Origin: Pedobacter sp. L105
GTDB taxonomy: Bacteria > Bacteroidota > Bacteroidia > Sphingobacteriales > Sphingobacteriaceae
Direction of reading: 5' to 3'
NCBI RefSeq assembly: GCF_009765875.1
Contig: NZ_LMUP01000007.1
Coordinates: forward strand, 62,001 to 126,000
Length of the DNA stretch: 64,000 nucleotides
The position numbers and the translations under genes were made by a program. Position 1 is the first letter of the stretch, and every line of letters begins with the position of its first letter. The notes beneath the pieces are model-generated. The model was not told the DNA's origin. It saw only the letters and a list, made by a program, of their open reading frames with translations, and searched no databases. Below are positions 8,533 through 18,171 of this stretch, piece after piece.

Positions 8533-8907
8533 GCTTTGACTATCCTTAGTCAAATAATCAAAATTGGCTCCTTTTAAAACTTAAGACCTATGAATTTCAG
8601 TAAAGATTATTATAGTTACTATAATTTTTAACCGGGAGGCCATAACGCCGCTGGAATATAGAACACAATGGAGCCTCAGCATGGAGTCAACATCTACGGA
8701 GTTAACTCCATGCTGAGGGATGAAAAATAATATATAAATTTGAATTCTCACGTCCCAGACCAGTTCGAAAAAAGGGAGGGTTACAAAAACTTAAGTTTAT
8801 AGTAATTAAATTATGATTTTTTTTCTAATGCTTGTCAATATTCAAGTAAATAAAAGAACATCTCCAATTAGTTGTAAGATGTTTTTTTTATGAACAGAAA
8901 TTTCATT
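8533..8907. other. Intergenic region holding a long palindrome
   Basis: This is 375 nt between the ATP-grasp gene and the end of the transglutaminase gene. It contains the near-perfect inverted repeat at 8674-8718, and otherwise AT-rich sequence with no supportable gene. Confidence 0.6.
8674..8718. repeat. Intergenic inverted repeat, 18-bp arms, 9-nt loop
   Basis: The left arm CCTCAGCATGGAGTCAAC (8674-8691) and right arm GTTAACTCCATGCTGAGG (8701-8718) pair at 17 of 18 positions. No U-tract follows in either direction, so it does not look like an ordinary intrinsic terminator. It resembles REP-type or solitary palindromic elements. Confidence 0.75.
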
Positions 8908-9804
8908 TCATGGCTTTTGCCAGAATAAAAGATCATTATTCGTATGATACGTAATCACCTGGTAGTTTTTACGCGCCGACGTTTCAAACCCATCGGTTAG
9001 CGGATCAATACTTCCTGACGGAAGCAATTCCACATACTGTAACAACTTCCCATCAGACCGTGTTTGCGAATTGCATTCGCTATTCAGCGGGCAGATCATC
9101 CTGTAGATATGCTGCGCCATAAATTGATATAGATATTCTTCCTTTTTGGTCGGTATCTGATGATAATTAGCCGTAGGATTCAGTATCAGCGGCATGCCAT
9201 TAATTAATCGTTCCCTAACTTCTGCAATGCTCAGAAAATTTCCTTTTTCATCTTTGAGATAAGCATTTTCCTGTGGATCCATATAGATCCATTTTTTTAG
9301 CGAATCGATATACAAGGAATTGATCACGTGACCACCCTGGGCAACAGGATACAGGTTAGAAAAGCAGATCACACTCCTCGACTTAAATCCCATAGAAAGA
9401 AAGATTTCGTTCATGGCGATGGAAAGCGGATAACAGCCCTGCCCTACCTTCTTTTCCTTGTAAAAAGTAATAATGTTCCCGGCTGTTAGCTCGTCAATAG
9501 AGGCAACATCCTCATGCGGCACCTGCCTGTGAAACCAGTCCAGCAATCGGATAGCCCTGTCCGTTTCACTTCCTTTTCCTGCTATGGAATCCAGGTGATA
9601 GGTTTTACGCAAAACTGCCAGTTCAGGTGCATCTGGAGACTGATATGTAAATGATGGATAATTTTGATTTTGCGAAGGATTGTATGGCCCTGTTTTCTTT
9701 AGTATAGCAACAAAATCAATACTATCCCTGGTACCTGCTGAAGCAGCAGATAAAGAGGAAGACAAACCTGACAACAGCAATAAATAAACAAAAAATGATT
9801 TCAT
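8908..9804 (-). CDS. Transglutaminase-like cysteine protease superfamily protein
   Basis: This is a 298-residue secreted protein with signal peptide MKSFFVYLLLLSGLSSSLSA. The transglutaminase-like triad is visible: Cys124 in VGQGCYPLS, His159 in GGHVINSLY and Asp176 in WIYMDPQEN, with the spacing of bacterial transglutaminase/protease-like domains. Residues about 80-100 (ETDRAIRLLDWFHRQVPH) match the helix usually preceding the core. The function is probably peptide-bond hydrolysis or crosslinking outside the cytoplasm; the substrate is unknown. It is monocistronic and divergent from the sensor kinase at 10.0 kb, with about 230 nt between them for both promoters. Confidence 0.75.
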   Translation of the reverse strand: MKSFFVYLLLLSGLSSSLSAASAGTRDSIDFVAILKKTGPYNPSQNQNYPSFTYQSPDAPELAVLRKTYHLDSIAGKGSETDRAIRLLDWFHRQVPHEDVASIDELTAGNIITFYKEKKVGQGCYPLSIAMNEIFLSMGFKSRSVICFSNLYPVAQGGHVINSLYIDSLKKWIYMDPQENAYLKDEKGNFLSIAEVRERLINGMPLILNPTANYHQIPTKKEEYLYQFMAQHIYRMICPLNSECNSQTRSDGKLLQYVELLPSGSIDPLTDGFETSARKNYQVITYHTNNDLLFWQKP

Positions 9805-10034
9805 GATAAGAGTTAAATTAAAGGATTAAATAGTCAATGATTATTTCAGTCCTCAAATAAATGCAGTAAAAAACTTAAAATTTGTACTTTTAGACAGACA
9901 CGAATTTAACGGGTGCAGAGAGGTTCTTTGAACCCTTAAATTGATAAGCAGGCAAATATGGTCTATTGAGGCCATCCAATACCCTATTCGTCGAAAAAAG
10001 CAATCTATTCCACAAAGAATGTTCAGTTTTGAAA

Positions 10035-11087
10035 ATGCAGATGAAACGGCAAATAAGCTACCAGACTATAGTCATGCACCTGCTGTTCTGGCTAGCCTTT
10101 ATCAGCTATCAAGCCATTAGTAATGGATGGGAAGACACTGATCAGCTCTCCTTTAAACTGTCGCAGCAGCTGTTTACATTGACCATACCGGTTACCATAT
10201 TATTGACTTATTTTAACCTTTACGTGCTGATGCCTGTTTTTTATTATCACCAAAAATACCTGGCCTATGCTGCCGGGATATTGTTGCTGCTTTTAAGTGG
10301 CGGATTATTACAAAGGTATATTGCTTATACATTTATCATTCCCTGGGAACAATTTCACAATCCGGTTAGGTACCAGCAGGAAAACAAACACTTCTGGATA
10401 CCGGTAAGGATTTTAAGACTTGCTATAGAATCTTACCCCGTAGTTGCGCTAACCATGGTGATTCAACTGATGCACAATGCTTATAACCAGGAGAAAAATT
10501 TAAGAGAAATAGAAAAGGAAAAGTTCTCAGCTGAAATGGGCTTGTTAAAAGCACAAATTAACCCGCATTTCTTTTTTAATACGCTGAACAGCCTATATGC
10601 ATTAACCCTGAAAGGATCAGACAAAGCATCAAAAGTTGTTCTCCGTTTATCTGAACTGATGCATTACATGCTCTATGAAGCCCGCGCAGATAAGGTATTC
10701 TTAAAAGATGAACTCAGCCATCTGGAAAATTACATCAGCATTGAGCAGATGCGGTTTGCCGACCGGCTGGATCTATGTTTTCAACATTCGGGAGATATAT
10801 CAGGCAAAATGATCGCCCCATTGTTATTGCTGCCCTTTGTAGAGAATGCCTTTAAGCATGGCATAACTGATGATGCAGGATGGATTACCATCAATTTGAA
10901 AGTTATCGGTAACCAGCTTTTTCTGAAAGTTGAAAACAGTTATCCGAAAAATGTAAATAAAAGCGTTCATGGATTGGGACTCATTAATGTTAAAAGGCGA
11001 CTCGAGTTAACTTATCCCGATAGTTATGACTTGCAGTTTATCCAAAATAACGAGATTTTTGAGGCAAGCCTTAAACTTGAATTGTAA
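10035..11087 (+). CDS. LytS-type sensor histidine kinase (His_kinase family)
   Basis: About 350 residues from the ATG at 10035; the frame extends to a TTG at 9966 but that is a weak start. Four hydrophobic helices span residues 10-145, with no large periplasmic domain. A short coiled linker is followed by the phosphoacceptor region LLKAQINPHFFFNTLNSL. The ATP-binding region has the N-box FVENAFKHG and the G-box GLGLINVKRRL. This is the LytS/YehU type common in Bacteroidota. It is paired with the LytTR regulator 28 nt downstream and presumably phosphorylates it. The signal is unknown; the intramembrane sensor suggests an envelope or membrane-borne cue. Confidence 0.9.
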   Translation: MQMKRQISYQTIVMHLLFWLAFISYQAISNGWEDTDQLSFKLSQQLFTLTIPVTILLTYFNLYVLMPVFYYHQKYLAYAAGILLLLLSGGLLQRYIAYTFIIPWEQFHNPVRYQQENKHFWIPVRILRLAIESYPVVALTMVIQLMHNAYNQEKNLREIEKEKFSAEMGLLKAQINPHFFFNTLNSLYALTLKGSDKASKVVLRLSELMHYMLYEARADKVFLKDELSHLENYISIEQMRFADRLDLCFQHSGDISGKMIAPLLLLPFVENAFKHGITDDAGWITINLKVIGNQLFLKVENSYPKNVNKSVHGLGLINVKRRLELTYPDSYDLQFIQNNEIFEASLKLEL

Positions 11088-11115
11088 ATACAATACGCTA
11101 AAAAAACAGGAGCTC

Positions 11116-11838
11116 ATGAACAGGATTAATTGCATGATTGCAGATGATGAACAGCTTGCCAGAGAAATCATTGAAGTTTACGTACATCAATTAGATCAAC
11201 TGAATTTGGTTGCTGTCTGTTCAAACGGTACAGAGGTTTACAATGCCCTGAAGGTTAATACCGTTGACCTGTTATTTCTGGATATACAGATGCCTCATTT
11301 AACAGGAATCGAACTGCTGCGGATTGTTAAAAATCCACCTTTAGTAATCATGACCACTGCACACCGTGAATTTGCCCTGGAAGGTTATGAATTAAATGTG
11401 ATCGACTATTTATTAAAACCTATTTCTTTTGAGCGGTTTCTAAAAGCCGTTGCTAAATATGAATCTATCAGAAACCCGGGAAGTAAAATAGCCGGACAAC
11501 CGGTTATCCTACTAAAAGATGATCAGCAAGCTTTTATCTACGTAAAATCTGATAAGAAAATGGTGCGGATACTGCTAAAAGATATTTTGTATATCGAAGG
11601 GCTTAAGGATTATGTAAAAATACAATTGGAGGATAAGATGATTATCACTTACCAAACGATGAGCTATTTTGAAGAAAAACTTTCTGCCAATCATTTTATA
11701 CGCGTACACCGGTCATACATCGTTTCCCTGGATCATATCAGTGCTTATTCGGCTACGCAAATTGACATTGGCAACACTCCTATTCCGATTGGCGGTTCTT
11801 ATGGGAAAGAGGTATTAAAAAAGCTGACTACTTCATAA
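11116..11838 (+). CDS. LytTR-family response regulator
   Basis: This is 240 residues from the ATG at 11116, which is preceded by CAGGAG, an unusually good Shine-Dalgarno for this phylum and the reason for choosing this start over the longer frame from 11026. The receiver domain (1-120) has acidic pocket Asp10/Asp11, phospho-Asp56 in LLFLDIQMP and Lys101 in YLLKPIS. The C-terminal LytTR DNA-binding domain (about 140-238) contains ILYIEGLKDYVKIQ and FIRVHRSYIVSLDHI. It is the output partner of the upstream kinase. Target promoters are not identifiable here. Confidence 0.93.
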   Translation: MNRINCMIADDEQLAREIIEVYVHQLDQLNLVAVCSNGTEVYNALKVNTVDLLFLDIQMPHLTGIELLRIVKNPPLVIMTTAHREFALEGYELNVIDYLLKPISFERFLKAVAKYESIRNPGSKIAGQPVILLKDDQQAFIYVKSDKKMVRILLKDILYIEGLKDYVKIQLEDKMIITYQTMSYFEEKLSANHFIRVHRSYIVSLDHISAYSATQIDIGNTPIPIGGSYGKEVLKKLTTS

Positions 11839-11843
11839 ATCTT

Positions 11844-12980
11844 CTACTTTGCAGGCCCATCAAATAATTCAGCCAGTTTAGCATTCAAAGTTTCACGCCT
11901 CAGATCTTTGGCGATGATTTTACCATTAGGATCTATCAGGAAATTGGCAGGAATACCACGTACTCCATATTGCAATGCAACACTGTTATCCCAACCTTTA
12001 AGATCTGAAACTTGCGTCCATATTAATTGATCATCAGCTATAGCCTTAATCCATGATTTTTTTGCTCCGGGATTATCCAGAGATACCCCTAATATTGTAA
12101 AACCTTTGCCTTTATATTTATTGTAAGCAGCTACTATATTAGGATTTTCTTCACGGCATGGGCCGCACCAGCTGGCCCAGAAATCTATCAGCACATATTT
12201 TCCTTTAAAATCAGAAAGCCTTACTGTTTTGCCATCAGGTGTAACCTGCGCAAAGTCAATCGCCTGACTGCCGATCCTCGTTTTTGAGGAGGATGTCAGT
12301 AAAACTGTTATACTTTTCCCGAGTGGTGTATTTTTTAACGAGGGATTCAAATTATCAAATGCTTTTGCTACAGCTTGAGTAGTTTTCGCCTGTGCTGCGC
12401 CATCTTTTAACGCGATCAGACTCAGGTAAGATTGGGGATGAGTTTTTGCAAATTCTACACCAGCAAGATGTAACTCATCCATGTATTGTAACTCAAGGGC
12501 AGCCATATCTGCAATATGCTTTTCATTTTTTTGAGAGTCAGGAAGCATCGCATAAGCTTTGTTTAAAGCGGCCAGTTTATCATCTGCAGGTTTACGTAAT
12601 GCATTAAATTCAATATTTTCCTTGTTGATTGGTGATCCGGTTATGGTAATATGCTTAAGAGAGTCAGGTGCTGTAAGGCCTATTTTTCCAGCTTCTATAT
12701 AAAAGTGGAATACATCCAGATTCGTAGCCGTCTTATTTACCAGTGGGTTTACATTCAGGACGATTGTTGCATATTCGGGATGCGGTAAGTTGCCGCTAAA
12801 ATGAAAGCTGCCATTCAGCACATTGGCAGAATCTATTCTTTTTTGCCCGTCGGGCTGAGAAAACATATAGATTTTATCTCCGTTTTTTAATCCACCTACT
12901 TTACCATCGAGGGTAAAATCACCTTGTGCCATTAACGATATTGGTATCAGGCATAGTATAAAAAAATATAGCTTTTTCAT
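11844..12980 (-). CDS. TlpA-family thiol-disulfide oxidoreductase with DUF4369
   Basis: This is a 378-residue secreted protein with signal peptide MKKLYFFILCLIPISLMAQ. The N-terminal half (20-120) is a DUF4369-type beta domain (GKVGGLKNGDKIYMFS). The C-terminal AhpC/TSA/TlpA thioredoxin domain (about 238-375) has the active site Cys272-Gly-Pro-Cys275 in DFWASWCGPC and the cis-Pro stretch GIPANFLID. It acts in periplasmic or outer-envelope thiol redox, typically reducing disulfides or maturing cytochromes. It converges on the response regulator 5 nt away and seems monocistronic. Confidence 0.9.
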   Translation of the reverse strand: MKKLYFFILCLIPISLMAQGDFTLDGKVGGLKNGDKIYMFSQPDGQKRIDSANVLNGSFHFSGNLPHPEYATIVLNVNPLVNKTATNLDVFHFYIEAGKIGLTAPDSLKHITITGSPINKENIEFNALRKPADDKLAALNKAYAMLPDSQKNEKHIADMAALELQYMDELHLAGVEFAKTHPQSYLSLIALKDGAAQAKTTQAVAKAFDNLNPSLKNTPLGKSITVLLTSSSKTRIGSQAIDFAQVTPDGKTVRLSDFKGKYVLIDFWASWCGPCREENPNIVAAYNKYKGKGFTILGVSLDNPGAKKSWIKAIADDQLIWTQVSDLKGWDNSVALQYGVRGIPANFLIDPNGKIIAKDLRRETLNAKLAELFDGPAK

Positions 12981-13144
12981 TTAACCTACACTTACTAATT
13001 GATTACGTTATTTTTAAAGATAATCAACGGAAAGGTAATTTGAAAATTTTATTTAAAAGAAAACCATCAATAGTAAGGCTATAAGCAAATTTAAGAAATG
13101 TCAACAGAAGCTGCTTTGATCCTGCCTGCGTCTCTTTTTTAATA

Positions 13145-13172
13145 GTATTGGATGGCCATAACCATCCAATAC
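13145..13172. repeat. 11-bp-arm hairpin between two minus-strand genes
   Basis: GTATTGGATGG and CCATCCAATAC are perfect inverted copies around a 6-nt loop, just downstream of the PepSY-like gene. No U-run follows on the minus strand. The 11-mer CCATCCAATAC also occurs near 9973, before the kinase start. It may be a weak terminator or protein site. Confidence 0.5.
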
Positions 13173-13198
13173 ACATTGGGAATATCAAATAACTAGGC

Positions 13199-13675
13199 TT
13201 AAGGCAATTCTTCTTTTTTAACCAGTTCGCCTGCCGGAGAAAAGTATAATTTATATTTCTCCATAAAGTAAACATGATCAGAATCCAGCATCGGGCCATT
13301 GTCTACCAGGAAAACAAACTCATGGTGTCCTGATGTTTCTACTTCTTTAATTTCTTCAATATACCAGGCTTTGAATGCAGAGTTTTTCCATCCGTTTTTA
13401 ACTGAAGGCGTCAGATAATGGGTAAAATGAAACATCGTTTCTGTCTTTATCCATTTGCCATCGGTTCCGTAATAATCGAAATGATTTTTCTTGTTTGCTT
13501 TGAATTTAACGATGTAGGTTCCTGATTTAAGGTGCCAGTTTTCTACCACACTCTCCGGATGTTTTGATGCAAATGCCGAAGCGATTTCGGCAGGCAACTG
13601 AACAGTTTTCTGACGGGCAATAACTGGAACTGAAAAGATGAGTACTGCGATTATTGAAACGATTAAATTTTTCAT
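13199..13675 (-). CDS. Secreted PepSY-like protein
   Basis: About 158 residues from the ATG at 13675, which gives signal peptide MKNLIVSIIAVLIFSVPVIA; the longer frame to 13723 adds 16 unlikely residues ahead of the signal. The mature part begins QLPAEIASAFASKHPESVV followed by a WHLKSGTYIVKFKANKK strand. This is the beta-lactamase-inhibitor-like PepSY pattern found in many small Bacteroidota periplasmic proteins. The C-terminal half (HHEFVFLVDNG, YKLYFSPAGELVKKEELP) keeps the same fold. The function is unknown; such proteins often accompany two-component or efflux systems, and an RND operon lies upstream. Confidence 0.65.
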   Translation of the reverse strand: MKNLIVSIIAVLIFSVPVIARQKTVQLPAEIASAFASKHPESVVENWHLKSGTYIVKFKANKKNHFDYYGTDGKWIKTETMFHFTHYLTPSVKNGWKNSAFKAWYIEEIKEVETSGHHEFVFLVDNGPMLDSDHVYFMEKYKLYFSPAGELVKKEELP

Positions 13676-13700
13676 GAGAATATATTTATTTTTAATGGTT

Positions 13701-13822
13701 ATGAAGCTTGCATGAGCTTTCATTTCTTTTTGAAAGCTGTGAGTTCATGCAGGGTTCGTAATATTTTTTTTTAAGTTGATGAAACTTGCATCGGCTAATT
13801 TTAAAAGCAAATGCAAGTTTCA
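13701..13822. repeat. Three copies of a GAARCTTGCAT motif
   Basis: ATGAAGCTTGCAT (13701-13713) and ATGAAACTTGCAT (13779-13791) are near-identical direct copies. An inverted copy ATGCAAGTTTCA at 13811-13822 forms a 12-bp hairpin with the second. They lie between the end of the RND operon and the PepSY-like start. They could be an operator cluster or a terminator stem; no U-tract is present. Confidence 0.45.
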
Positions 13823-13837
13823 GGGGTTACACATTGT

Positions 13838-14917
13838 TTAATTGACTTTTATTCCTTCTTCTATTTCATCACTGGCATTGACAATTACCTTGTCATCCTT
13901 TTTCAAGTCGCCTGTAACTTCTTCTTTATTGGTATTTTCAATACCGGTGGCTACGTCTACCCTTACCGTTTTCCCATCCCTCACAGCAATCACATATTTT
14001 CTTTCCGTTGAAGTAACTACTGCAGATTTAGGAACGATCAGTGCATCTGGTGTGCCTTTAACATTTAAGATCACATCTGCATACATCCCTGGTGACAGGG
14101 AACCCTCCTTATTGGGTACATCCAGCTCTATGCGTTCTGACCGGTACTGTATGTTTACATTACCGGCTTTGCGACTGATCGTGGCCGTCATTTTCTTACC
14201 GGGAAGGGCACTGAGGTAAAAGCTGATCTGATCTTTGTTTTTCAGCGAAGCAGCTATTCCTTCAGGTATATCCACCTGCAAACGGAGATGGTCTACTTCT
14301 TTCAATTCCAGCATTGGTTTATTGTCCTTTGATTCTGCGCTGGCCAGGGCTCCGGGATGGGTATTTCTATCAGTAATAATTCCGCTAAACGGAGCCCTTA
14401 CGTTTAGATAACCCATCAGGGCTTCCTGCATTTGCCAGTTCGCTTTTTCAGCATTGCTTAAAGAACTGTCAGATTCCATTTTTGACTTATAGGTAGCCAG
14501 GTCCATTGCCGAAATCGCTCCTGCTGTGCGCGATGCTACCTTTAAGCGGGTATAGTTTTCCTTATTCAGCCGGTAATCAGATACCGAACGGGCGTATTTT
14601 TCTTTCGCCTGTAAAGTTGCCTGCAAAATCTCGGGTGCTTCCAGCGTCATTAACAACTGCCCTTTTGTTACATGTGAACCGATATCTACCAGTACATTTT
14701 TGACATAACCGTTAACTTTAGGAAAGATGCTCACTTCCTCGTAGGCAGCCAATTGTGCCGGGAGTTTCACCGTTTGTTCCATATCGGGGCTTTGCAAACT
14801 CGTCAGGTCGTAATGAGGAGCGGCGGCAGTTTCCTGTTTCTTTTCTGCCGGCTTATTGTTTGAGCAGCTGTACAATACAGTTGCTGCGCAGGCGATGATG
14901 ATATATTTTAGTTTCAT
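13838..14917 (-). CDS. RND efflux periplasmic adaptor (membrane fusion protein)
   Basis: This is a 359-residue lipoprotein: the signal ends in a lipobox with Cys18 (TVLYSCSNN). The HlyD/AcrA-type layout is visible: barrel-sandwich halves (SIFPKVNGYVKNVLVDIGS... and LNVRAPFSGIITDR) flank a helical hairpin (about 95-155, LQATLQAKEKYARSVSDY), then beta-barrel and membrane-proximal domains (ALIVPKSAVV). It links the inner-membrane pump to the TolC channel. It is the last gene of a TolC-pump-adaptor operon, 25 nt after the pump. Substrate specificity cannot be read from this subunit. Confidence 0.92.
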   Translation of the reverse strand: MKLKYIIIACAATVLYSCSNNKPAEKKQETAAAPHYDLTSLQSPDMEQTVKLPAQLAAYEEVSIFPKVNGYVKNVLVDIGSHVTKGQLLMTLEAPEILQATLQAKEKYARSVSDYRLNKENYTRLKVASRTAGAISAMDLATYKSKMESDSSLSNAEKANWQMQEALMGYLNVRAPFSGIITDRNTHPGALASAESKDNKPMLELKEVDHLRLQVDIPEGIAASLKNKDQISFYLSALPGKKMTATISRKAGNVNIQYRSERIELDVPNKEGSLSPGMYADVILNVKGTPDALIVPKSAVVTSTERKYVIAVRDGKTVRVDVATGIENTNKEEVTGDLKKDDKVIVNASDEIEEGIKVN

Positions 14918-14942
14918 GATATATGATGATTTGATCAGGCTT

Positions 14943-17900
14943 TTAATTCATGTTCTGTTTTTTTTCTGTTTCGGCTAATAGCGAGACATCCTTGTAGGAA
15001 GCATTCTGCTGTATCCATCCATATACTAATGGCACGATATATAAAGCCGCAATTGTTGAAGTAATCAACCCGCCTATTACCGCGCGTCCCAGCGGTGCCG
15101 ACTGATCTCCGGATTCGCCCAGGCCACTGGCCATTGGGATCATACCGGCAATCATCGCCAGACTGGTCATTAAAATAGGGCGAAGCCTGATGCTTGCCGC
15201 CACTGATGCTGCCTTGAATGGATCTCTGTACTCCAGTCTTAAACTTTCCGCATTATTTACGATCAGGATTGCATTGGATACGGATACCCCTACCGACATA
15301 ATAATCCCCATATATGACTGCAGGTTGAGCGTAGAACCGGTAAGCAGCAGCATTCCAATAGAACCGAACAGCACCGCTGGCACCGTAGATAAGATAGAAA
15401 AGGCCAAGCCAACGGATTGATAATTGGCAGTAAGCAATAACAGGATTACTACAATCGCAGCCAGCAACCCGCTTTGCAGGGAGCCTAAAGTTTCAGTGAG
15501 CAGAGAAGACATTCCCCTTACCTGGGCAACTAAACCTGACGGAGGTGTTCCCATTTCATCCACTGCTTTTTGTACATCAGTAGTGGCTGTTCCCAGATCC
15601 TTCTTATAAATATTCGCATTGATCGTTAAAAACCTGCGCGGTCCTGAACGGTCGTATTCACCCGGTAGTGAATCAATAGTGATACTTGCCACATCTGATA
15701 ACACGGGTCTCATTTTACCGGCAACAACAGGCGTTGATTTTAACTGATCCAGGCTATTCATCATGTATTCAGGAACCTGAACCTCTGTATTGTAGGTGTA
15801 TTGTTTCTGGTTATCCAGCCACAGATTTTTGAGGGTATAACGACTGGAGGCGGTCACATCTGAGATACTTTTAGAAACATTTTCCACGCTTAATCCCAGC
15901 TGCGCCAGCTTTTGCCTGTCTAAATGCACATTGATGGTAGGAAACTTTAATGGCTGTGCAATCTGAACATCGCGCAGGTAAGGAATTTGCTGCAGCCTTT
16001 TCACCAGCTTGTTGGAATAATCAGCCAGATTATCCATATCCTTAGCTGCTACACGTACTTCAATAGGTGTGGCAGATCCCTGGGACATTAATTTCTCAGT
16101 CAATTCAATAGGTTCGAATGATAACTTAACACGAGGAAATTTCTTTTTAATATCCAGCCTGATCTGATCTTTCAGATCATCCATGTTCACTTTGTATTTC
16201 TCATCCAGCTCTACCTGTAATACAGCTTCGTGTGTACCACTGTTAAAAACATACAGGTTACTGTGCCCAAAATTGGAAGATACCGGCCCTACAAATGCAG
16301 AAGTGATGGCTACATTACCATGAACTGCAGAATCGATAATCGACAAAATACTTTTTACATTCCGTTCGGTAATTTCCAGTCGGGTACCATCCGGTTCACG
16401 TACCCGCAGCTGTAACTGCCCTGCATTGGAGTGCGGAAGCATGTCCTTACCAATGGTTACAAAACCGACGCCGGTAAGCAACAACACAACAACCAGGTAG
16501 AAAACAACAATTGGCTTCCGTTTAGGCATCCAGTTGTTCAGCTTATGGAGTAATCCTACTTTAATACGCTGAAAGAAATCATTTTCTTCAGGGTGTTTGA
16601 TATCCTCTGCCGTATGTTTATTGATTTCATCAGTCTCTTCACTATTGAGGTCCAGACCTGCATGGGCATGTGGCTGGTTGTGATGGTACTGAAACATTTC
16701 TTCTTTTAACAACCAGTTAGAGATAATCGGAACCAGGGTCTGTGCAGCAATATAGGAGATGATCATCGCGAAAGCGATAGACAGGGAAAGCGGCAGGAAC
16801 ATCGCCTTCGGCACACCGGTCATTACAAAAGAAGGGGCAAAAACGGCCAGTATACACAGCAGGATCAGCAATAAGGGAAAGGATATTTCCATACAGGCAT
16901 CCTGAATAGCCTGTTTTTTGGTTTTACCCATTTCGAAATGCTGATGGATGTTTTCAATGGTTACCGTAGCCTGATCCACGAGGATACCAATGGCCAGTGC
17001 CAGTCCGCTCAGGGTCATCATGTTGATGGTCTGCCCGGCCATTTTCAAACAAAACACGGTACTTAAAATAGCCACCGGTATGGTGATTACCACTACCAGA
17101 CTACTGCGCCAGTCGCGCAGAAACAGCAGCACCATTAAACCCGTTAAAACAGCCCCCAGAATCCCTTCGGTCATTAAACTTTTCGCAGAGTTCATTACAA
17201 ACACACTCTGGTCAAACTCATAACTGATATGAACATCTTTAGGCAGCAGGCTCTGCATTTCAGGAATTTCCTTGCGCAGGTTCTGCACTACATCCCAGGT
17301 AGAAGAACTCGCCGTTTTTACGATAGGAAAATATACTGAGCGCTTGCCGTTTACCAACGCATAATCCATCACAATATCCGATGCATCTTCTACGTGGGCT
17401 ACATCTTTTACATAGATGGTATTCACCCCATTACTTACAATAGGGATATCGTTAAAATCTTTCACATGTTCTTCCTGTGAATTTACAGAGGAAACGTACA
17501 TCGTACTGTCGATACGCACATTACCTGAAGGTGTGATCGCATTGTTACGGCCCAGTGCTTCTACTACCTGCTCAGGGGAAATATTGAGTTCCCTTAACTT
17601 TTCAGGATCGGCCTTGATAATGATTGAACGGGCATTAGAACCAAATGCTGGTGGCGCAGAAAGGCCAGGTATTTTACCGAAAAGCGGACGAATGATGGTA
17701 CTGGCCATATCAAAAACATCATTCAATGACTTTGTTTTACTGCTGAAAACCAACTCTCCTACAGGAACTGAAGAAGCATCAAAACGTACTACTTCCGGAG
17801 GCAATGATCCCGGAGGAAAAAAGGCCAGACACCGGTTTACCTGAATGGCGATCTCTGCTGACGCTTCTGCCATATCTGTCCCTTCATAAAAGGAAAGCTT

Positions 17901-18167
17901 GATCAGGGTTAAGCCCTGTGTATTTTTACTTTCAATATTCTTCAGACCATCCACATACAGAAAGTGATCCTGCATTTTTGTGGAGAAGAAACCTTCCATT
18001 TGTTTTGCACTCATCCCTCCGTACTGTTGTATCACGTATACCGTAGGCGAGTTTAAACTCGGAAAGATATCGATAGGAACGGTACGCAAAGACATAATGG
18101 AGAACAATAAAAGGCCAATAAATAACACCAGTATGGTGATAGGTCTTTTTAAAGCTGCTTTTACCAT
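14943..18167 (-). CDS. RND-family efflux pump permease (AcrB/CusA superfamily)
   Basis: This 1074-residue inner-membrane proton antiporter has full family length. It starts VKAALKRPITILVLFIGLLL (TM1), has two large periplasmic loops, and 12 predicted helices in two halves. TM4 carries LAIGILVDQATVTIEN, with one Asp where classic HAE-1 drug pumps have two (VDDA). The cytosolic linker between the halves contains a short His-rich stretch (YHHNQPHAHAG), which could hint at metals but is weak evidence. The C-terminus has GVSVSNAILIVNNAE. It lies between TolC and adaptor genes with gaps of 4 and 25 nt, so the three form one tripartite exporter. Confidence 0.92.
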   Translation of the reverse strand: MVKAALKRPITILVLFIGLLLFSIMSLRTVPIDIFPSLNSPTVYVIQQYGGMSAKQMEGFFSTKMQDHFLYVDGLKNIESKNTQGLTLIKLSFYEGTDMAEASAEIAIQVNRCLAFFPPGSLPPEVVRFDASSVPVGELVFSSKTKSLNDVFDMASTIIRPLFGKIPGLSAPPAFGSNARSIIIKADPEKLRELNISPEQVVEALGRNNAITPSGNVRIDSTMYVSSVNSQEEHVKDFNDIPIVSNGVNTIYVKDVAHVEDASDIVMDYALVNGKRSVYFPIVKTASSSTWDVVQNLRKEIPEMQSLLPKDVHISYEFDQSVFVMNSAKSLMTEGILGAVLTGLMVLLFLRDWRSSLVVVITIPVAILSTVFCLKMAGQTINMMTLSGLALAIGILVDQATVTIENIHQHFEMGKTKKQAIQDACMEISFPLLLILLCILAVFAPSFVMTGVPKAMFLPLSLSIAFAMIISYIAAQTLVPIISNWLLKEEMFQYHHNQPHAHAGLDLNSEETDEINKHTAEDIKHPEENDFFQRIKVGLLHKLNNWMPKRKPIVVFYLVVVLLLTGVGFVTIGKDMLPHSNAGQLQLRVREPDGTRLEITERNVKSILSIIDSAVHGNVAITSAFVGPVSSNFGHSNLYVFNSGTHEAVLQVELDEKYKVNMDDLKDQIRLDIKKKFPRVKLSFEPIELTEKLMSQGSATPIEVRVAAKDMDNLADYSNKLVKRLQQIPYLRDVQIAQPLKFPTINVHLDRQKLAQLGLSVENVSKSISDVTASSRYTLKNLWLDNQKQYTYNTEVQVPEYMMNSLDQLKSTPVVAGKMRPVLSDVASITIDSLPGEYDRSGPRRFLTINANIYKKDLGTATTDVQKAVDEMGTPPSGLVAQVRGMSSLLTETLGSLQSGLLAAIVVILLLLTANYQSVGLAFSILSTVPAVLFGSIGMLLLTGSTLNLQSYMGIIMSVGVSVSNAILIVNNAESLRLEYRDPFKAASVAASIRLRPILMTSLAMIAGMIPMASGLGESGDQSAPLGRAVIGGLITSTIAALYIVPLVYGWIQQNASYKDVSLLAETEKKQNMN

Positions 18168-18171
18168 TTTT

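Noticed and set aside
8674..8718. Palindrome as an intrinsic terminator of the ATP-grasp gene
   Set aside because: It is 141 nt past the stop and lacks a U-run on either strand.
13024..13299. 91-residue minus-strand ORF overlapping the PepSY-like gene end
   Set aside because: Different frame of a better supported gene and unlike any secreted or soluble family; basic/aromatic random-looking text.
17416..17844. 142-residue ORF antisense to the RND pump
   Set aside because: Shadow frame of a strongly supported gene, with no motif of its own.
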